From Tragulus kanchil (taxonomy: Eukaryota > Chordata > Mammalia > Artiodactyla > Tragulidae), in NCBI GenBank assembly GCA_022376925.1, contig JAIOJX010000032.1:171641979-171705978 (forward strand): DNA of 64,000 nucleotides, given 5' to 3'. Position numbers and translations under genes: made by a program. Below, one piece after another: positions 36,392 to 48,165 of the stretch (positions within the stretch are counted from its first letter, which is position 1; each line of letters opens with the position of its first letter). The notes under the pieces were generated by a model. The model was not told where the DNA came from, did no database searches, and saw only the letters and a list, made by a program, of their open reading frames with translations.

Positions 36392-38543
36392 TGAAAAAGA
36401 AAAGCTATGGCAAACCTAGATAGCATATTAAAAAGTAGTCATCATTTTGCTGAGAAAGGTCCATATAAAAAAAAATATGAGAAAAAACACCATTTTTATT
36501 TTACAAGTGTATTGGTAGTATACTATTAGTAATTCAACTGAAAGTAAAGAAATACAAAGTATTCTTTACTTTGTAAAAAAAACAAAGTAAAAAAAACAAA
36601 CGCTATGGTTTTTCCAGCAGTCATGTAGGGATGTGAGAGCTGGACTCATAAAGAAGGCTGAACACTGAAGAACTGATGCCTTTGAACTGAGGTGCTGGAG
36701 AAGACTCTTTAAGAGTCCCTTGGGCAGCAAGGAGATCAAACCAGTCAATCCTAAGGGAACTCAACCTTGAATATTCATTGGGAAAGGGCTGAGGCTGAAG
36801 CTGAAGCTCCAAGGCTTTGGCCACCTGAGAGGAAGAGCCAACCCACTGGAAAAGCCCCTGATGCTGGGAAAGACTGAGGGCAGGAAGAGAAGGGGGCTGC
36901 AGAGGGTGAGATGGTTGGATGGCATCGCTGACTCAGCAGATGAGTTTGAGCCGGCTCCAGGAGATGGTGAAGGACAGGGAAGCCTGGTGGGCTGCAGTGC
37001 ATGGGGTCCCAAAGAGTTGGACATGACTTAGTGACTGAATAACAAAGAGACGGAAAGTGAATCAGTGGCAGCCTGGAGCTGGGGATAGCAGTGGGAGCTG
37101 ACGGCAAATGAGCACAAGGCAGTGTTTTTGAGGGGTGATGGAAATATTCTACAATGATTAATATATTGTAATGGTTGCACAACTCTACATGTTAATCATA
37201 TAATAAATATTCCCAATTGTAATTAGTGAATTCTATAGAATGTAAATTATGCCTCAGTAAAATTTATAAAAAGATTATGATTTGAGAAAAAAGAAAGAAA
37301 AATCTATGGATAGAGTTAAAATTATACTCCGAGGAACACATGGCTTTAAATTAAGTGAACTCTGTATTTAATAAATGAGGCAATGCGTAAAATAAAACAA
37401 AAGAAAACGGTACAATGAAGATAAAAATGGAAATGCAGTATCTTAAAAGGAAATAGTCAGAAGAATAAATGAAAGAAAAGCTATGGCAAACCTAGATAGC
37501 ATATTAAAAAGTAGTCATCATTTTGATGAGAAAGGTATATATAAAAAAAAATATGAGACAAAACACCATTTTTATTTTACAAGTGTATTGGTAGTATACT
37601 ATTAGTAATTCAACTGAAAGTAAAGAAATACAAAGTATTCTTTACTTTGTAAAAAAAACAAAGTAAAAAAAACAAACGCTATGGTTTTTCCAGCAGTCAT
37701 GTAGGGATGTGAGAGCTGGACTCATAAAGAAGGCTGAACACTGAAGAACTGATGCCTTTGAACTGAGGTGCTGGAGAAGACTCTTTAAGAGTCCCTTGGG
37801 CAGCAAGGAGATCAAACCAGTCAATCCTAAGGGAACTCAACCTTGAATATTCATTGGAAGGACTGAGGCTGAAGCTGAAGCTCCAAGGCTTTGGCCACCT
37901 GAGAGGAAGAGCCAACCCACTGGAAAAGCCCCTGATGCTGGGAAAGACTGAGGGCAGGAAGAGAAGGGGGCTGCAGAGGGTGAGATGGTTGGATGGCATC
38001 GCTGACTCAGCAGATGAGTTTGAGCCGGCTCCAGGAGATGGTGAAGGACAGGGAAGCCTGGTGGGCTGCAGTGCATGGGGTCCCAAAGAGTTGGACATGA
38101 CTTAGTGACTGAATAACAAAGAGACGGAAAGTGAATCAGTGGCAGCCTGGAGCTGGGGATAGCAGTGGGAGCTGACGGCAAATGAGCACAAGGCAGTGTT
38201 TTTGAGGGGTGATGGAAATATTCTACAATGATTAATATATTGTAATGGTTGCACAACTCTACATGTTAATCATATAATAAATATTCCCAATTGTAATTAG
38301 TGAATTCTATAGAATGTAAATTATGCCTCAGTAAAATTTATAAAAAGATTATGATTTGAGAAAAAAGAAAGAAAAATCTATGGATAGAGTTAAAATTATA
38401 CTCCGAGGAACACATGGCTTTAAATTAAGTGAACTCTGTATTTAATAAATGAGGCAATGCGTAAAATAAAACAAAAGAAAACGGTACAATGAAGATAAAA
38501 ATGGAAATGCAGTATCTTAAAAGGAAATAGTCAGAAGAATAAA
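36392..38543. repeat. Tandem ~1.1-kb duplication 9 (offset 1076-1074)
   Basis: Bases 36392-37468 recur as 37469-38543. The block contains the 3' end of a BovB LINE followed by A+T-rich intron. Confidence 0.95.
37482..38120 (+). mobile_element. BovB 3' end (duplicate of the copy at 36401-37045)
   Basis: This is the same BovB tail repeated by duplication 9. It differs from the left copy by a short indel near 37855. Confidence 0.88.
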
Positions 38544-38616
38544 TGAGCTCATAAGGAGACAGCACCCGCACAGAGGATCAAGAAGTGAAAGGATTCATTC
38601 AAGAATCAATGTGTGA

Positions 38617-38990
38617 GGGCTTCCCTGGTGGTCCAGTGGGTAAGGACACCCACCGCCTTGCAGTGCAAGGGCCGCCGGTTCGATCCCTGGCCTGGGAAGA
38701 TCCCACGTGCTGTGGAGCGGCTGGACCGATGTGTCCAATTACCGAGCCAGAGTTCTGGAGCGCAGGTGCCCAGAACCAGTGCTCTGTGACAACAGAGGCC
38801 ACCGTGGTGGGAGGCCCACACAGGCCAAAGAACAAAGATGGATGAAAATAGGTAAATGAAAGACCAATAGAAGTGGCCCACCCGCCTCCCTCCCTCCCTC
38901 CCCAACCCGCCCCTGCCACACACACACCAAAAATAAATAAAAAAATAAATAAACTTAAAAAAACCCACAAAACTTGTAGTTTATAAAAAA
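38617..38990 (+). mobile_element. CHR-type SINE with extended tail
   Basis: It is full length with GGTTCGATCCC, GAAAGACCAATAGAAGTGGC, a C-rich segment and an A-rich tail. It is repeated at 39707-40080. Confidence 0.92.
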
Positions 38991-38998
38991 AAAAGAAT

Positions 38999-39135
38999 CA
39001 ATGTGTGAGGGACTTCTCTGGTGGCCCAGTGGCTAAGGCTCCTGGCTTCCAATGCAGGAGGCCTGGGTTTGAGCCCTGGTCAGAGAGCGAGATCCCACGT
39101 ACTGCAACTAAGACCCAACACAGTCAAAACAAAAG
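38999..39135 (+). mobile_element. tRNA-derived SINE (short ART2/CHR relative)
   Basis: GGGACTTCTCTGGTGGCCCA head, GGTTTGAGCCCTGGTCAGAG and GACCCAACACAGTCAAAAC. It lies tandem to the CHR element and is repeated at 40089-40225. The short direct match AGAATCAATGTGTGAGGG flanks the upstream CHR copy and is a likely target-site duplication. Confidence 0.85.
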
Positions 39136-39706
39136 AATCAACCTGTGAGTGGACGCATGACCTGCTCAGCTGACCCTCCGCTGGGGGAGCCTGCAGCTCC
39201 ATCCGTGAGCAAAGCACAGGCCCAGCGGAGTCAACAGCAACCCTTCACCCTACGTCATGGGCTTCATGCGTCTCCACACAAGGCAGTGTTTTTGAGGGGT
39301 GATGGAAATATTCTACAATGATTAATATATTGTAATGGTTGCACAACTCTACATGTTAATCATATAATAAATATTCCCAATTGTAATTAGTGAATTCTAT
39401 AGAATGTAAATTATGCCTCAGTAAAATTTATAAAAAGATTATGATTTGAGAAAAAAGAAAGAAAAATCTATGGATAGAGTTAAAATTATACTCCGAGGAA
39501 CACATGGCTTTAAATTAAGTGAACTCTGTATTTAATAAATGAGGCAATGCGTAAAATAAAACAAAAGAAAACGGTACAATGAAGATAAAAATGGAAATGC
39601 AGTATCTTAAAAGGAAATAGTCAGAAGAATAAATGAGCTCATAAGGAGACAGCACCCGCACAGAGGATCAAGAAGTGAAAGGATTCATTCAAGAATCAAT
39701 GTGTGA

Positions 39707-40080
39707 GGGCTTCCCTGGTGGTCCAGTGGGTAAGGACACCCACCGCCTTGCAGTGCAAGGGCCGCCGGTTCGATCCCTGGCCTGGGAAGATCCCACGTGC
39801 TGTGGAGCGGCTGGACCGATGTGTCCAATTACCGAGCCAGAGTTCTGGAGCGCAGGTGCCCAGAACCAGTGCTCTGTGACAACAGAGGCCACCGTGGTGG
39901 GAGGCCCACACAGGCCAAAGAACAAAGATGGATGAAAATAGGTAAATGAAAGACCAATAGAAGTGGCCCACCCGCCTCCCTCCCTCCCTCCCCAACCCGC
40001 CCCTGCCACACACACACCAAAAATAAATAAAAAAATAAATAAACTTAAAAAAACCCACAAAACTTGTAGTTTATAAAAAA
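39707..40080 (+). mobile_element. CHR-type SINE (duplicate of the copy at 38617)
   Basis: This is the identical copy created by duplication 10. Confidence 0.92.
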
Positions 40081-40088
40081 AAAAGAAT

Positions 40089-40225
40089 CAATGTGTGAGG
40101 GACTTCTCTGGTGGCCCAGTGGCTAAGGCTCCTGGCTTCCAATGCAGGAGGCCTGGGTTTGAGCCCTGGTCAGAGAGCGAGATCCCACGTACTGCAACTA
40201 AGACCCAACACAGTCAAAACAAAAG
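40089..40225 (+). mobile_element. tRNA-derived SINE (duplicate of the copy at 38999)
   Basis: This is the identical copy created by duplication 10. Confidence 0.85.
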
Positions 40226-42500
40226 AATCAACCTGTGAGTGGACGCATGACCTGCTCAGCTGACCCTCCGCTGGGGGAGCCTGCAGCTCCATCCGTGAGC
40301 AAAGCACAGGCCCAGCGGAGTCAACAGCAACCCTTCACCCTACGTCATGGGCTTCATGCGACTCCACACTGGATTTCTGCTAAACCCAGGGGCATCTTAC
40401 AGCTCCCGAGAGCGAAGGCGTGAGAGAGTGGTGCGCGGATCTACAGACTGTCTTCAGAAGAGATCACAACGTGCCAATACGGACACACTTTGGATCTGGT
40501 ACAATACAGCTGTACAGAAAGAGAAGAACAGTGTGCCCAGCGTCACCCGGACACGGAAGCAGAGACTAACGAAAACGAAACTGAACCCAGCACACAAGAA
40601 AGTTATAATGTACTATGAGGATGTTGAGGTTTATCTCAGGAATGCAAGGATAGCTCAAAACCAGAGGATTTATCCACACAGCAGTTACTAAATGAACATC
40701 TTAAGGAGGAAACCCACGTGGCATCTGATAAAATTCTGTGGTAGTGCTAGGACAGGACCAGCTGGCCAGGGCGGGACCATCCCCACCAAGGAGAAGGGGG
40801 ACCACGGAGCAGCAGCAGGCTGGCTAAAGGGGGCTTATCAGAAACCAAGGGCCATTCTCACAGGAAACAAGAAGATGTCGAGGCCCTTCACCAAACGGGA
40901 GACAATTGGGAGGCATGCTCTCCCCTCTGGTATCTCTGTGTGCTCCTCCCCCAGCCGAGGGCACAAGGAAGCTAAAACAACCAGTACTGTTGGTACAAAC
41001 ACTGGAAGAGAAAAGTATCTGATTACAAACAACAGGACTATATGCACGATGGTAAGAGAAGTATTACTAAGACCAGTAAGAAACCTTGGTAAGGTGACAG
41101 AGTAAGAAAAGACTAACAGACCCACAGCTTTTCACTGGATCAGTAAGAGCTCACGGGAAGCCTAAGTGGAAAGAACACAGGAGTGGCAAAGCCGGGAAGC
41201 CCTGAGGGACAAATTGGCACAAGGGTGGAGAGGCCCGGGACAACCACACAGCCTCGTAAGGAGCCAGAACGAGCCCGCATACCACTTTCCAAGATGGCAA
41301 GAGAATCAAACAGGATTAACCTTCCCCAGCAATTATGCCCTTAATGACGAACGAAGACCCAGCACAGTCAAAACAAAAGAATCAACCTGTGAGTGGACGC
41401 ATGACCTGCTCAGCTGACCCTCCGCTGGGGGAGCCTGCAGCTCCATCCGTGAGCAAAGCACAGGCCCAGCGGAGTCAACAGCAACCCTTCACCCTACGTC
41501 ATGGGCTTCATGCGACTCCACACTGGATTTCTGCTAAACCCAGGGGCATCTTACAGCTCCCGAGAGCGAAGGCGTGAGAGAGTGGTGCGCGGATCTACAG
41601 ACTGTCTTCAGAAGAGATCACAACGTGCCAATACGGACACACTTTGGATCTGGTACAATACAGCTGTACAGAAAGAGAAGAACAGTGTGCCCAGCGTCAC
41701 CCGGACACGGAAGCAGAGACTAACGAAAACGAAACTGAACCCAGCACACAAGAAAGTTATAATGTACTATGAGGATGTTGAGGTTTATCTCAGGAATGCA
41801 AGGATAGCTCAAAACCAGAGGATTTATCCACACAGCAGTTACTAAATGAACATCTTAAGGAGGAAACCCACGTGGCATCTGATAAAATTCTGTGGTAGTG
41901 CTAGGACAGGACCAGCTGGCCAGGGCGGGACCATCCCCACCAAGGAGAAGGGGGACCACGGAGCAGCAGCAGGCTGGCTAAAGGGGGCTTATCAGAAACC
42001 AAGGGCCATTCTCACAGGAAACAAGAAGATGTCGAGGCCCTTCACCAAACGGGAGACAATTGGGAGGCATGCTCTCCCCTCTGGTATCTCTGTGTGCTCC
42101 TCCCCCAGCCGAGGGCACAAGGAAGCTAAAACAACCAGTACTGTTGGTACAAACACTGGAAGAGAAAAGTATCTGATTACAAACAACAGGACTATATGCA
42201 CGATGGTAAGAGAAGTATTACTAAGACCAGTAAGAAACCTTGGTAAGGTGACAGAGTAAGAAAAGACTAACAGACCCACAGCTTTTCACTGGATCAGTAA
42301 GAGCTCACGGGAAGCCTAAGTGGAAAGAACACAGGAGTGGCAAAGCCGGGAAGCCCTGAGGGACAAATTGGCACAAGGGTGGAGAGGCCCGGGACAACCA
42401 CACAGCCTCGTAAGGAGCCAGAAACGAGCCCGCATACCACTTTCCAAGATGGCAAGAGAATCAAACAGGATTAACCTTCCCCCAGCAATTATGCCCTTAA
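40201..42500. repeat. Tandem ~1.15-kb duplication 11 (offset 1154)
   Basis: Bases 40201-41354 recur as 41355-42500. This is the longest period in the series. The contents are L1-like and unique intron. Confidence 0.95.
40460..40740 (+). mobile_element. L1 ORF2-like remnant (also at 41614-41894)
   Basis: GAACCCAGCACACAAGAAAG and TTTATCTCAGGAATGCAAGG echo a conserved part of L1 ORF2. The match is partial and the frame is not kept. It recurs through duplication 11. Confidence 0.4.
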
Positions 42501-43428
42501 TGTGATTCCGTTTACTTCCTGTTTTTTCTGAACTAGACAAAATCACTCTGAGAGGCATGAATGTTTTAGAACAGCCAAGACAGAGGAACCAGACAAGACC
42601 AGGGAGGGCCACGACGTGACCAGAGTGGAATCCTGGCTGTGCGCGTGTGTCCCTCCGGGCGCCGTGAAAGCACGGGCTCTGCCTGGCAGAGCCGTCCTCG
42701 TGGGCAGAGGCCCAGCTCAGCTGCACCTGGCAGGCTCAGCAACAGGTACGGGAAGCCAGCCCGTCGAGTACTGCGGCTGGCCCTCGGCATGGGGAGCGGG
42801 GGCTGCAGGCGTCTGTCCCTCACACACAGGTGGTCCCCCACCTGGACCCAGCAGAGCAGGCCCTGGGGTTGTGCTGGATGTGGTACCCCAGAACCCGCAG
42901 CAGCGCTCAGGGTGTGCAGGTGCCCCCCACAACGCCGGATGAATGGACGACAGTATCAGAAAGGTGTGGACTATGTGGGAGGGAAGAACCCTCAGAAATG
43001 ACGTAGTATGCACAGTATCCAATCTAGGACACAGCTGACACCCAGATGTCAGTCAGACACAAGCTCTGCAAAAGGCGGCGAGAGGAAAGCCTGGATTCCT
43101 AGCCAGTGAGGGCTGCAGCGTGGAAGGCACTGGAATATACCTGTAAAGACCAGAAGCTTCCTGCTCCGAGTTCATCCAATGACCAGTGCCTGTAGATGGC
43201 CCACTGTTAGGCATCTAAGGTATGAAAACGTTTGACGTTTTATTAGACTCGTCTTATATTTTGGTAAACATAAAGTTCTTCAGAGGTTCACACTTGACTC
43301 CGAGGTCCTTCCCCTACTTCCCCAACAAGGTTTTATGTATTCACCCTCAAAACCTCCTAGAGGAACACACTGAGAGACTGAACACCCTGCGACAGAACAT
43401 GCTGTGGCTGGGCTGTCTGGAGGGACAT
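42501..43428. other. Intron between exon 3 and the alternative first exon, unique
   Basis: No repeat or exon is recognised. The stretch 42600-42950 is GC-rich. Confidence 0.5.
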
Positions 43429-43932
43429 GTGAAGCAAAGAGCACCGTCTCCTGGCTGCTCTCAAGGAGCTCACCCTGGAAGAGGTTGTTGCCAAATGATT
43501 CATACGGAGAAAGTCCATAAAGGACTCTGGCCATGGCCTCGCTCCTCCAACACCAGACCTTCTTATGATCACTCTACTTGCAGTCACTCCTTTATGAATG
43601 TCAGAGTGCCAAGATAAACGAAAGAGAAGTACTTAAAACTGGCTAGCTTAATTACAATTTACACGAAAAGATTTCAAGTTTTTCCTGTGTGTGTGTCTAA
43701 GTGTTTTACACCAGTAAGGTAATGATCACGCTTTTCTCTTAAATAGCTCTGAAAGATGCAATAGGAGTTGGTTAGTGGCATTCAACCTAAAAAAACTCAA
43801 CAAAGAAGAAAAAACAACCCGACAGAATTTAAACACAGCAAAGGTATGAGAAGCTAACAAACCACTGAAACATTGCTCCTTGCCCCTAAAGAGGCAAACC
43901 TTAACTTTTCAAACACGAATAATGAAAGTTAC

Positions 43933-44095
43933 CTTTGAAAGACGGGAGTTTCTGAAGTTCTCTATTATTGCTGGCACCGAGCCGGGAAGAGTTCTGCCGT
44001 TTGTCTTTCTTCGCTGCGGGCTGAGGGGCTGGCACTTGCACTTTACTAGATAATGTGGTCGAGGCAGCAGCAAGGCTGTTTTTCCTGCTGGGAAT
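43933..44095 (-). CDS. PPP2R5C: PPP2R5C exon 3, long isoform (first copy)
   Basis: This 163-base minus-strand exon lies between an acceptor (TTTTGGAAACAG) and a GTAACT donor. It encodes 54 codons plus one base: IPSRKNSLAAAST..., then KKDKRQNSSRLGASNNREL and QKLPSFK. The KKDKRQNSSR...NNRELQKLP motif is shared by the gamma and delta B56 proteins (delta has [23 protein letters not shown]), and the rest fits gamma. The final G begins the Asp codon that opens the common exon (family sequence ...KLPSLKD). It encodes the last part of the variable N-terminus before the conserved HEAT-like core. In the human protein as I recall it there is a Gln before this Ile, so the acceptor may be used one codon differently. 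It lies in a duplicated block. Confidence 0.92.
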
Positions 44096-45018
44096 CTGTT
44101 TCCAAAATGAAAACAAAGACACATGAGCATGTCACACAGCTGTAGTTTATAACACACTTAGGAAGGGAAGAAAATACACATAACCAAGGCAGGCTGTCCT
44201 CTGGGACAGTCTCTGCCATGTCACCGGAATGACTCAGTCCCTGCGGCTGCGGGAATCTGTGGTCACATCCCACCCCGGGATGCCCTATGTCCAGAGGTCT
44301 CACAGACGCACCAAATTCCCCACATCTCTCGAGGTCTGACTCTAGGCTGATGTGCATACAATACACGTTGGCGACGGGGACCTCCAGAGAGGCTCACATC
44401 CTAAATCCTGGAGCCTATGAACATGCTTCCTTACTTGGCAAAGGGACTTTGGGGTGTGACGAGGTGAAGCACCCTTGGATGGCAGGTGATCCTGGGTTAT
44501 CAGGATGTACCCCTGTGAAGCAAAGAGCACCGTCTCCTGGCTGCTCTCAAGGAGCTCACCCTGGAAGAGGTTGTTGCCAAATGATTCATACGGAGAAAGT
44601 CCATAAAGGACTCTGGCCATGGCCTCGCTCCTCCAACACCAGACCTTCTTATGATCACTCTACTTGCAGTCACTCCTTTATGAATGTCAGAGTGCCAAGA
44701 TAAACGAAAGAGAAGTACTTAAAACTGGCTAGCTTAATTACAATTTACACGAAAAGATTTCAAGTTTTTCCTGTGTGTGTGTCTAAGTGTTTTACACCAG
44801 TAAGGTAATGATCACGCTTTTCTCTTAAATAGCTCTGAAAGATGCAATAGGAGTTGGTTAGTGGCATTCAACCTAAAAAAACTCAACAAAGAAGAAAAAA
44901 CAACCCGACAGAATTTAAACACAGCAAAGGTATGAGAAGCTAACAAACCACTGAAACATTGCTCCTTGCCCCTAAAGAGGCAAACCTTAACTTTTCAAAC
45001 ACGAATAATGAAAGTTAC

Positions 45019-45181
45019 CTTTGAAAGACGGGAGTTTCTGAAGTTCTCTATTATTGCTGGCACCGAGCCGGGAAGAGTTCTGCCGTTTGTCTTTCTTCGC
45101 TGCGGGCTGAGGGGCTGGCACTTGCACTTTACTAGATAATGTGGTCGAGGCAGCAGCAAGGCTGTTTTTCCTGCTGGGAAT
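45019..45181 (-). CDS. PPP2R5C: PPP2R5C exon 3, duplicate copy (probable assembly artefact)
   Basis: This is an exact second copy of the IPSRKNSLAAAST...KLPSFK exon with identical splice sites, 1086 bases to the right of the other. Because the exon is 163 bases long, not a multiple of three, a transcript including both copies would shift frame. That argues against a functional exon duplication. The intronic flanks are duplicated with it at near identity, as expected if the same genomic segment was placed twice by the assembler. Confidence 0.85.
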
Positions 45182-45553
45182 CTGTTTCCAAAATGAAAAC
45201 AAAGACACATGAGCATGTCACACAGCTGTAGTTTATAACACACTTAGGAAGGGAAGAAAATACACATAACCAAGGCAGGCTGTCCTCTGGGACAGTCTCT
45301 GCCATGTCACCGGAATGACTCAGTCCCTGCGGCTGCGGGAATCTGTGGTCACATCCCACCCCGGGATGCCCTATGTCCAGAGGTCTCACAGACGCACCAA
45401 ATTCCCCACATCTCTCGAGGTCTGACTCTAGGCTGATGTGCATACAATACACGTTGGCGACGGGGACCTCCAGAGAGGCTCACATCCTAAATCCTGGAGC
45501 CTATGAACATGCTTCCTTACTTGGCAAAAGGGACTTTGGGGGTGTGACGAGGT

Positions 45554-47781
45554 GAAGCACCCTTGGATGGCAGGTGATCCTGGGTTATCAGGATGTACCC
45601 CACGTAATCACACGGGTCTTTGCAAGACAAGAGAAGGCAGCGAGGCGATGGAGCAGAGGTGGGAGACAAACTGGAAGATGCTATGCTGTTGGCGTTGACG
45701 ACAGAGGAGGGGCCCTTGTCAACAACAGCTTTCCTGGCTAGGCCACACACAGCCCTCAAAAACCAAAGCGCTTGCCTCTGTAGCATCAGGAGATCAGCAT
45801 CTAGTCTCTTTCCTCTAGCCTCCAGATTCCACGTGCTCATCCCCGGAGGACCCCGAGACAACTAGCCTGTCCCGCGACCCGCAGCGGACATGCAGGGTGA
45901 GAAGGAGCCATGTGAACACTCGGCAGAGGCAGGGGACGAGCGCAGGGGAGCTCACAGCGGAGCCGGGGCCCCGTGTCCACGCAGGCCTCGGGACGAGCCC
46001 GCCCAGGAGCCTGTGAAGCCTGGCCGTGCGTGGCCCCCGTGGATGATGGCTGATGGCCACAGTGGTGAGTGACTACTCTCAAGCTTCTTTGGAGGGCACA
46101 GCCCTCCTCCCACATCCTCCTGTCTGCCCAAGGATGCAATTTGTGGACACAGGCTCTTTTAAAAAGTCTATTAAACTTGTCCTAGATGGAGAACGAAACG
46201 GAAACCCACTCCGGTAGCCTGGCCTGGGAAATCCCATCGACACTGCGACCTGTGGGCTACAGCTCACCAAAGAGTCGGACAGGACTTAGTGACCCAACAA
46301 TGACAGCCCTGTATTTCTAGTATGTCTGCTTTTTACAGAACTAACATAAATGTGAGCCCGCCACACCTCTTCCAAGTATGCCGGTAGCCAACTTGAGCTC
46401 TCACTTGTTTCCTCTCATCCTTGAGTGGGGTTTTTTACTAAGGAGTAAGGGCTGCTTAGTTTTTATTTATTTATTTTTTTTAATGAGGTGCTTAAGAATC
46501 TTTAGAAAGAGTCTTCCAAGATGCCACTCTGCCACAAGAGACAGAACCCTGAGCCAGGAGCCAGGGCCTGGGCTGCTCCTCTCCTACAGCCAACACTGTC
46601 CTTTCCCCCAAAGGGGCCTTCCTGGCCTCCGACCGTGACCTCCGTCATTCCTGCCACCTGATCATGAAAGCACCCTTGGATGGCAGGTGATCCTGGGTTA
46701 TCAGGATGTACCCCACGTAATCACACGGGTCTTTGCAAGACAAGAGAAGGCAGCGAGGCGATGGAGCAGAGGTGGGAGACAAACTGGAAGATGCTATGCT
46801 GTTGGCGTTGACGACAGAGGAGGGCCCTTGTCAACAACAGCTTTCCTGGCTAGGCCACACACAGCCCTCAAAAACCAAAGCGCTTGCCTCTGTAGCATCA
46901 GGAGATCAGCATCTAGTCTCTTTCCTCTAGCCTCCAGATTCCACGTGCTCATCCCCGGAGGACCCCGAGACAACTAGCCTGTCCCGCGACCCGCAGCGGA
47001 CATGCAGGGTGAGAAGGAGCCATGTGAACACTCGGCAGAGGCAGGGGACGAGCGCAGGGGAGCTCACAGCGGAGCCGGGGCCCCGTGTCCACGCAGGCCT
47101 CGGGACGAGCCCGCCCAGGAGCCTGTGAAGCCTGGCCGTGCGTGGCCCCCGTGGATGATGGCTGATGGCCACAGTGGTGAGTGACTACTCTCAAGCTTCT
47201 TTGGAGGGCACAGCCCTCCTCCCACATCCTCCTGTCTGCCCAAGGATGCAATTTGTGGACACAGGCTCTTTTAAAAGTCTATTAAACTTGTCCTAGATGG
47301 AGAACGAAACGGAAACCCACTCCGGTAGCCTGGCCTGGGAAATCCCATCGACACTGCGACCTGTGGGCTACAGCTCACCAAAGAGTCGGACAGGACTTAG
47401 TGACCCAACAATGACAGCCCTGTATTTCTAGTATGTCTGCTTTTTACAGAACTAACATAAATGTGAGCCCGCCACACCTCTTCCAAGTATGCCGGTAGCC
47501 AACTTGAGCTCTCACTTGTTTCCTCTCATCCTTGAGTGGGGTTTTTTACTAAGGAGTAAGGGCTGCTTAGTTTTTATTTATTTATTTTTTTTAATGAGGT
47601 GCTTAAGAATCTTTAGAAAGAGTCTTCCAAGATGCCACTCTGCCACAAGAGACAGAACCCTGAGCCAGGAGCCAGGGCCTGGGCTGCTCCTCTCCTACAG
47701 CCAACACTGTCCTTTCCCCCAAAGGGGCCTTCCTGGCCTCCGACCGTGACCTCCGTCATTCCTGCCACCTGATCATGAAAG
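45554..47781. repeat. Tandem ~1.1-kb duplication 13 (offset 1112-1113)
   Basis: Bases 45554-46666 recur as 46667-47781. The copies differ by single-base indels in A and G runs. The start overlaps the end of duplication 12. Confidence 0.95.
46165..46302 (+). mobile_element. Truncated Bov-tA SINE (also at 47275-47415)
   Basis: GAAACCCACTCCGGTAGCCT, GGCCTGGGAAATCCCATCGA and AAGAGTCGGACAGGACTTAG are the 3' two-thirds of Bov-tA. The second copy comes from duplication 13. Confidence 0.85.
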
Positions 47782-48165
47782 CATGGGCCTTTCTTCCTTA
47801 AAAAGCCTTCCATAACGCTCCTCCTCCATGGAATTTCCCAAGTTAAAACCATCCTGTGGAAGAAAAACAAACAAACTCTCCTGCACAGCTTTCTCTAGAT
47901 GCCTCTAGAAAACCCTGCCCCTTACTCTACCGGCTCAGACAGCGCCTCCCAGGAGATGATGCAGTGATACTCACTTTAAGCCTTGTTACACACAGCTGCA
48001 CGATTCGCTGCACACATAGAGCGGACTGAGTCCAGCCACCCCAACAACTGGATAACTGCGTGCGAACAAGAGGGAAGGGGACCCCGACTGCCACGTATAC
48101 AAAACTTAGATCACCAACCAGTCATCTCTACAGTCTAGATATAAGCACCAAAACCATAAAGTTAA
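47782..48165. other. Intron, unique sequence
   Basis: Nothing recognisable is seen here. Confidence 0.5.

Larger units (their letters stand above)
35300..37045 (+). mobile_element. BovB (RTE) LINE 3' half, broken by two SINEs and a gap
   Basis: The plus strand encodes pieces of an RTE-type reverse transcriptase: NLYAGQKATV, then KGVRQGCILSPCLFNFYAEN, then RYVDDATL (the YxDD catalytic box, here preceded by a stop). After a SINE come SAFKKPRSWHPVPT-like and IFLGSKTTVDND stretches, and after a second SINE the 3' ORF end and tail (LRRPFKSPLGSKEIKPVNPK-like frames, then GGTCCCAAAGAGTTGGACAT). Stops and frameshifts throughout show it is dead. The left copy of the start at 34196-34374 is a garbled duplicate. 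The element sits in the PPP2R5C intron, antisense to the gene. Confidence 0.85.
38187..40362. repeat. Tandem ~1.1-kb duplication 10 (offset 1090)
   Basis: Bases 38187-39276 recur as 39277-40362, including two SINEs. The start overlaps the end of duplication 9, so 38187-38543 is represented three times. Confidence 0.95.
43429..45598. repeat. Tandem ~1.1-kb duplication 12 (offset 1086), contains exon 3
   Basis: Bases 43429-44514 recur as 44515-45598. The block includes PPP2R5C exon 3 with both splice sites, so that exon appears twice. Confidence 0.95.
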
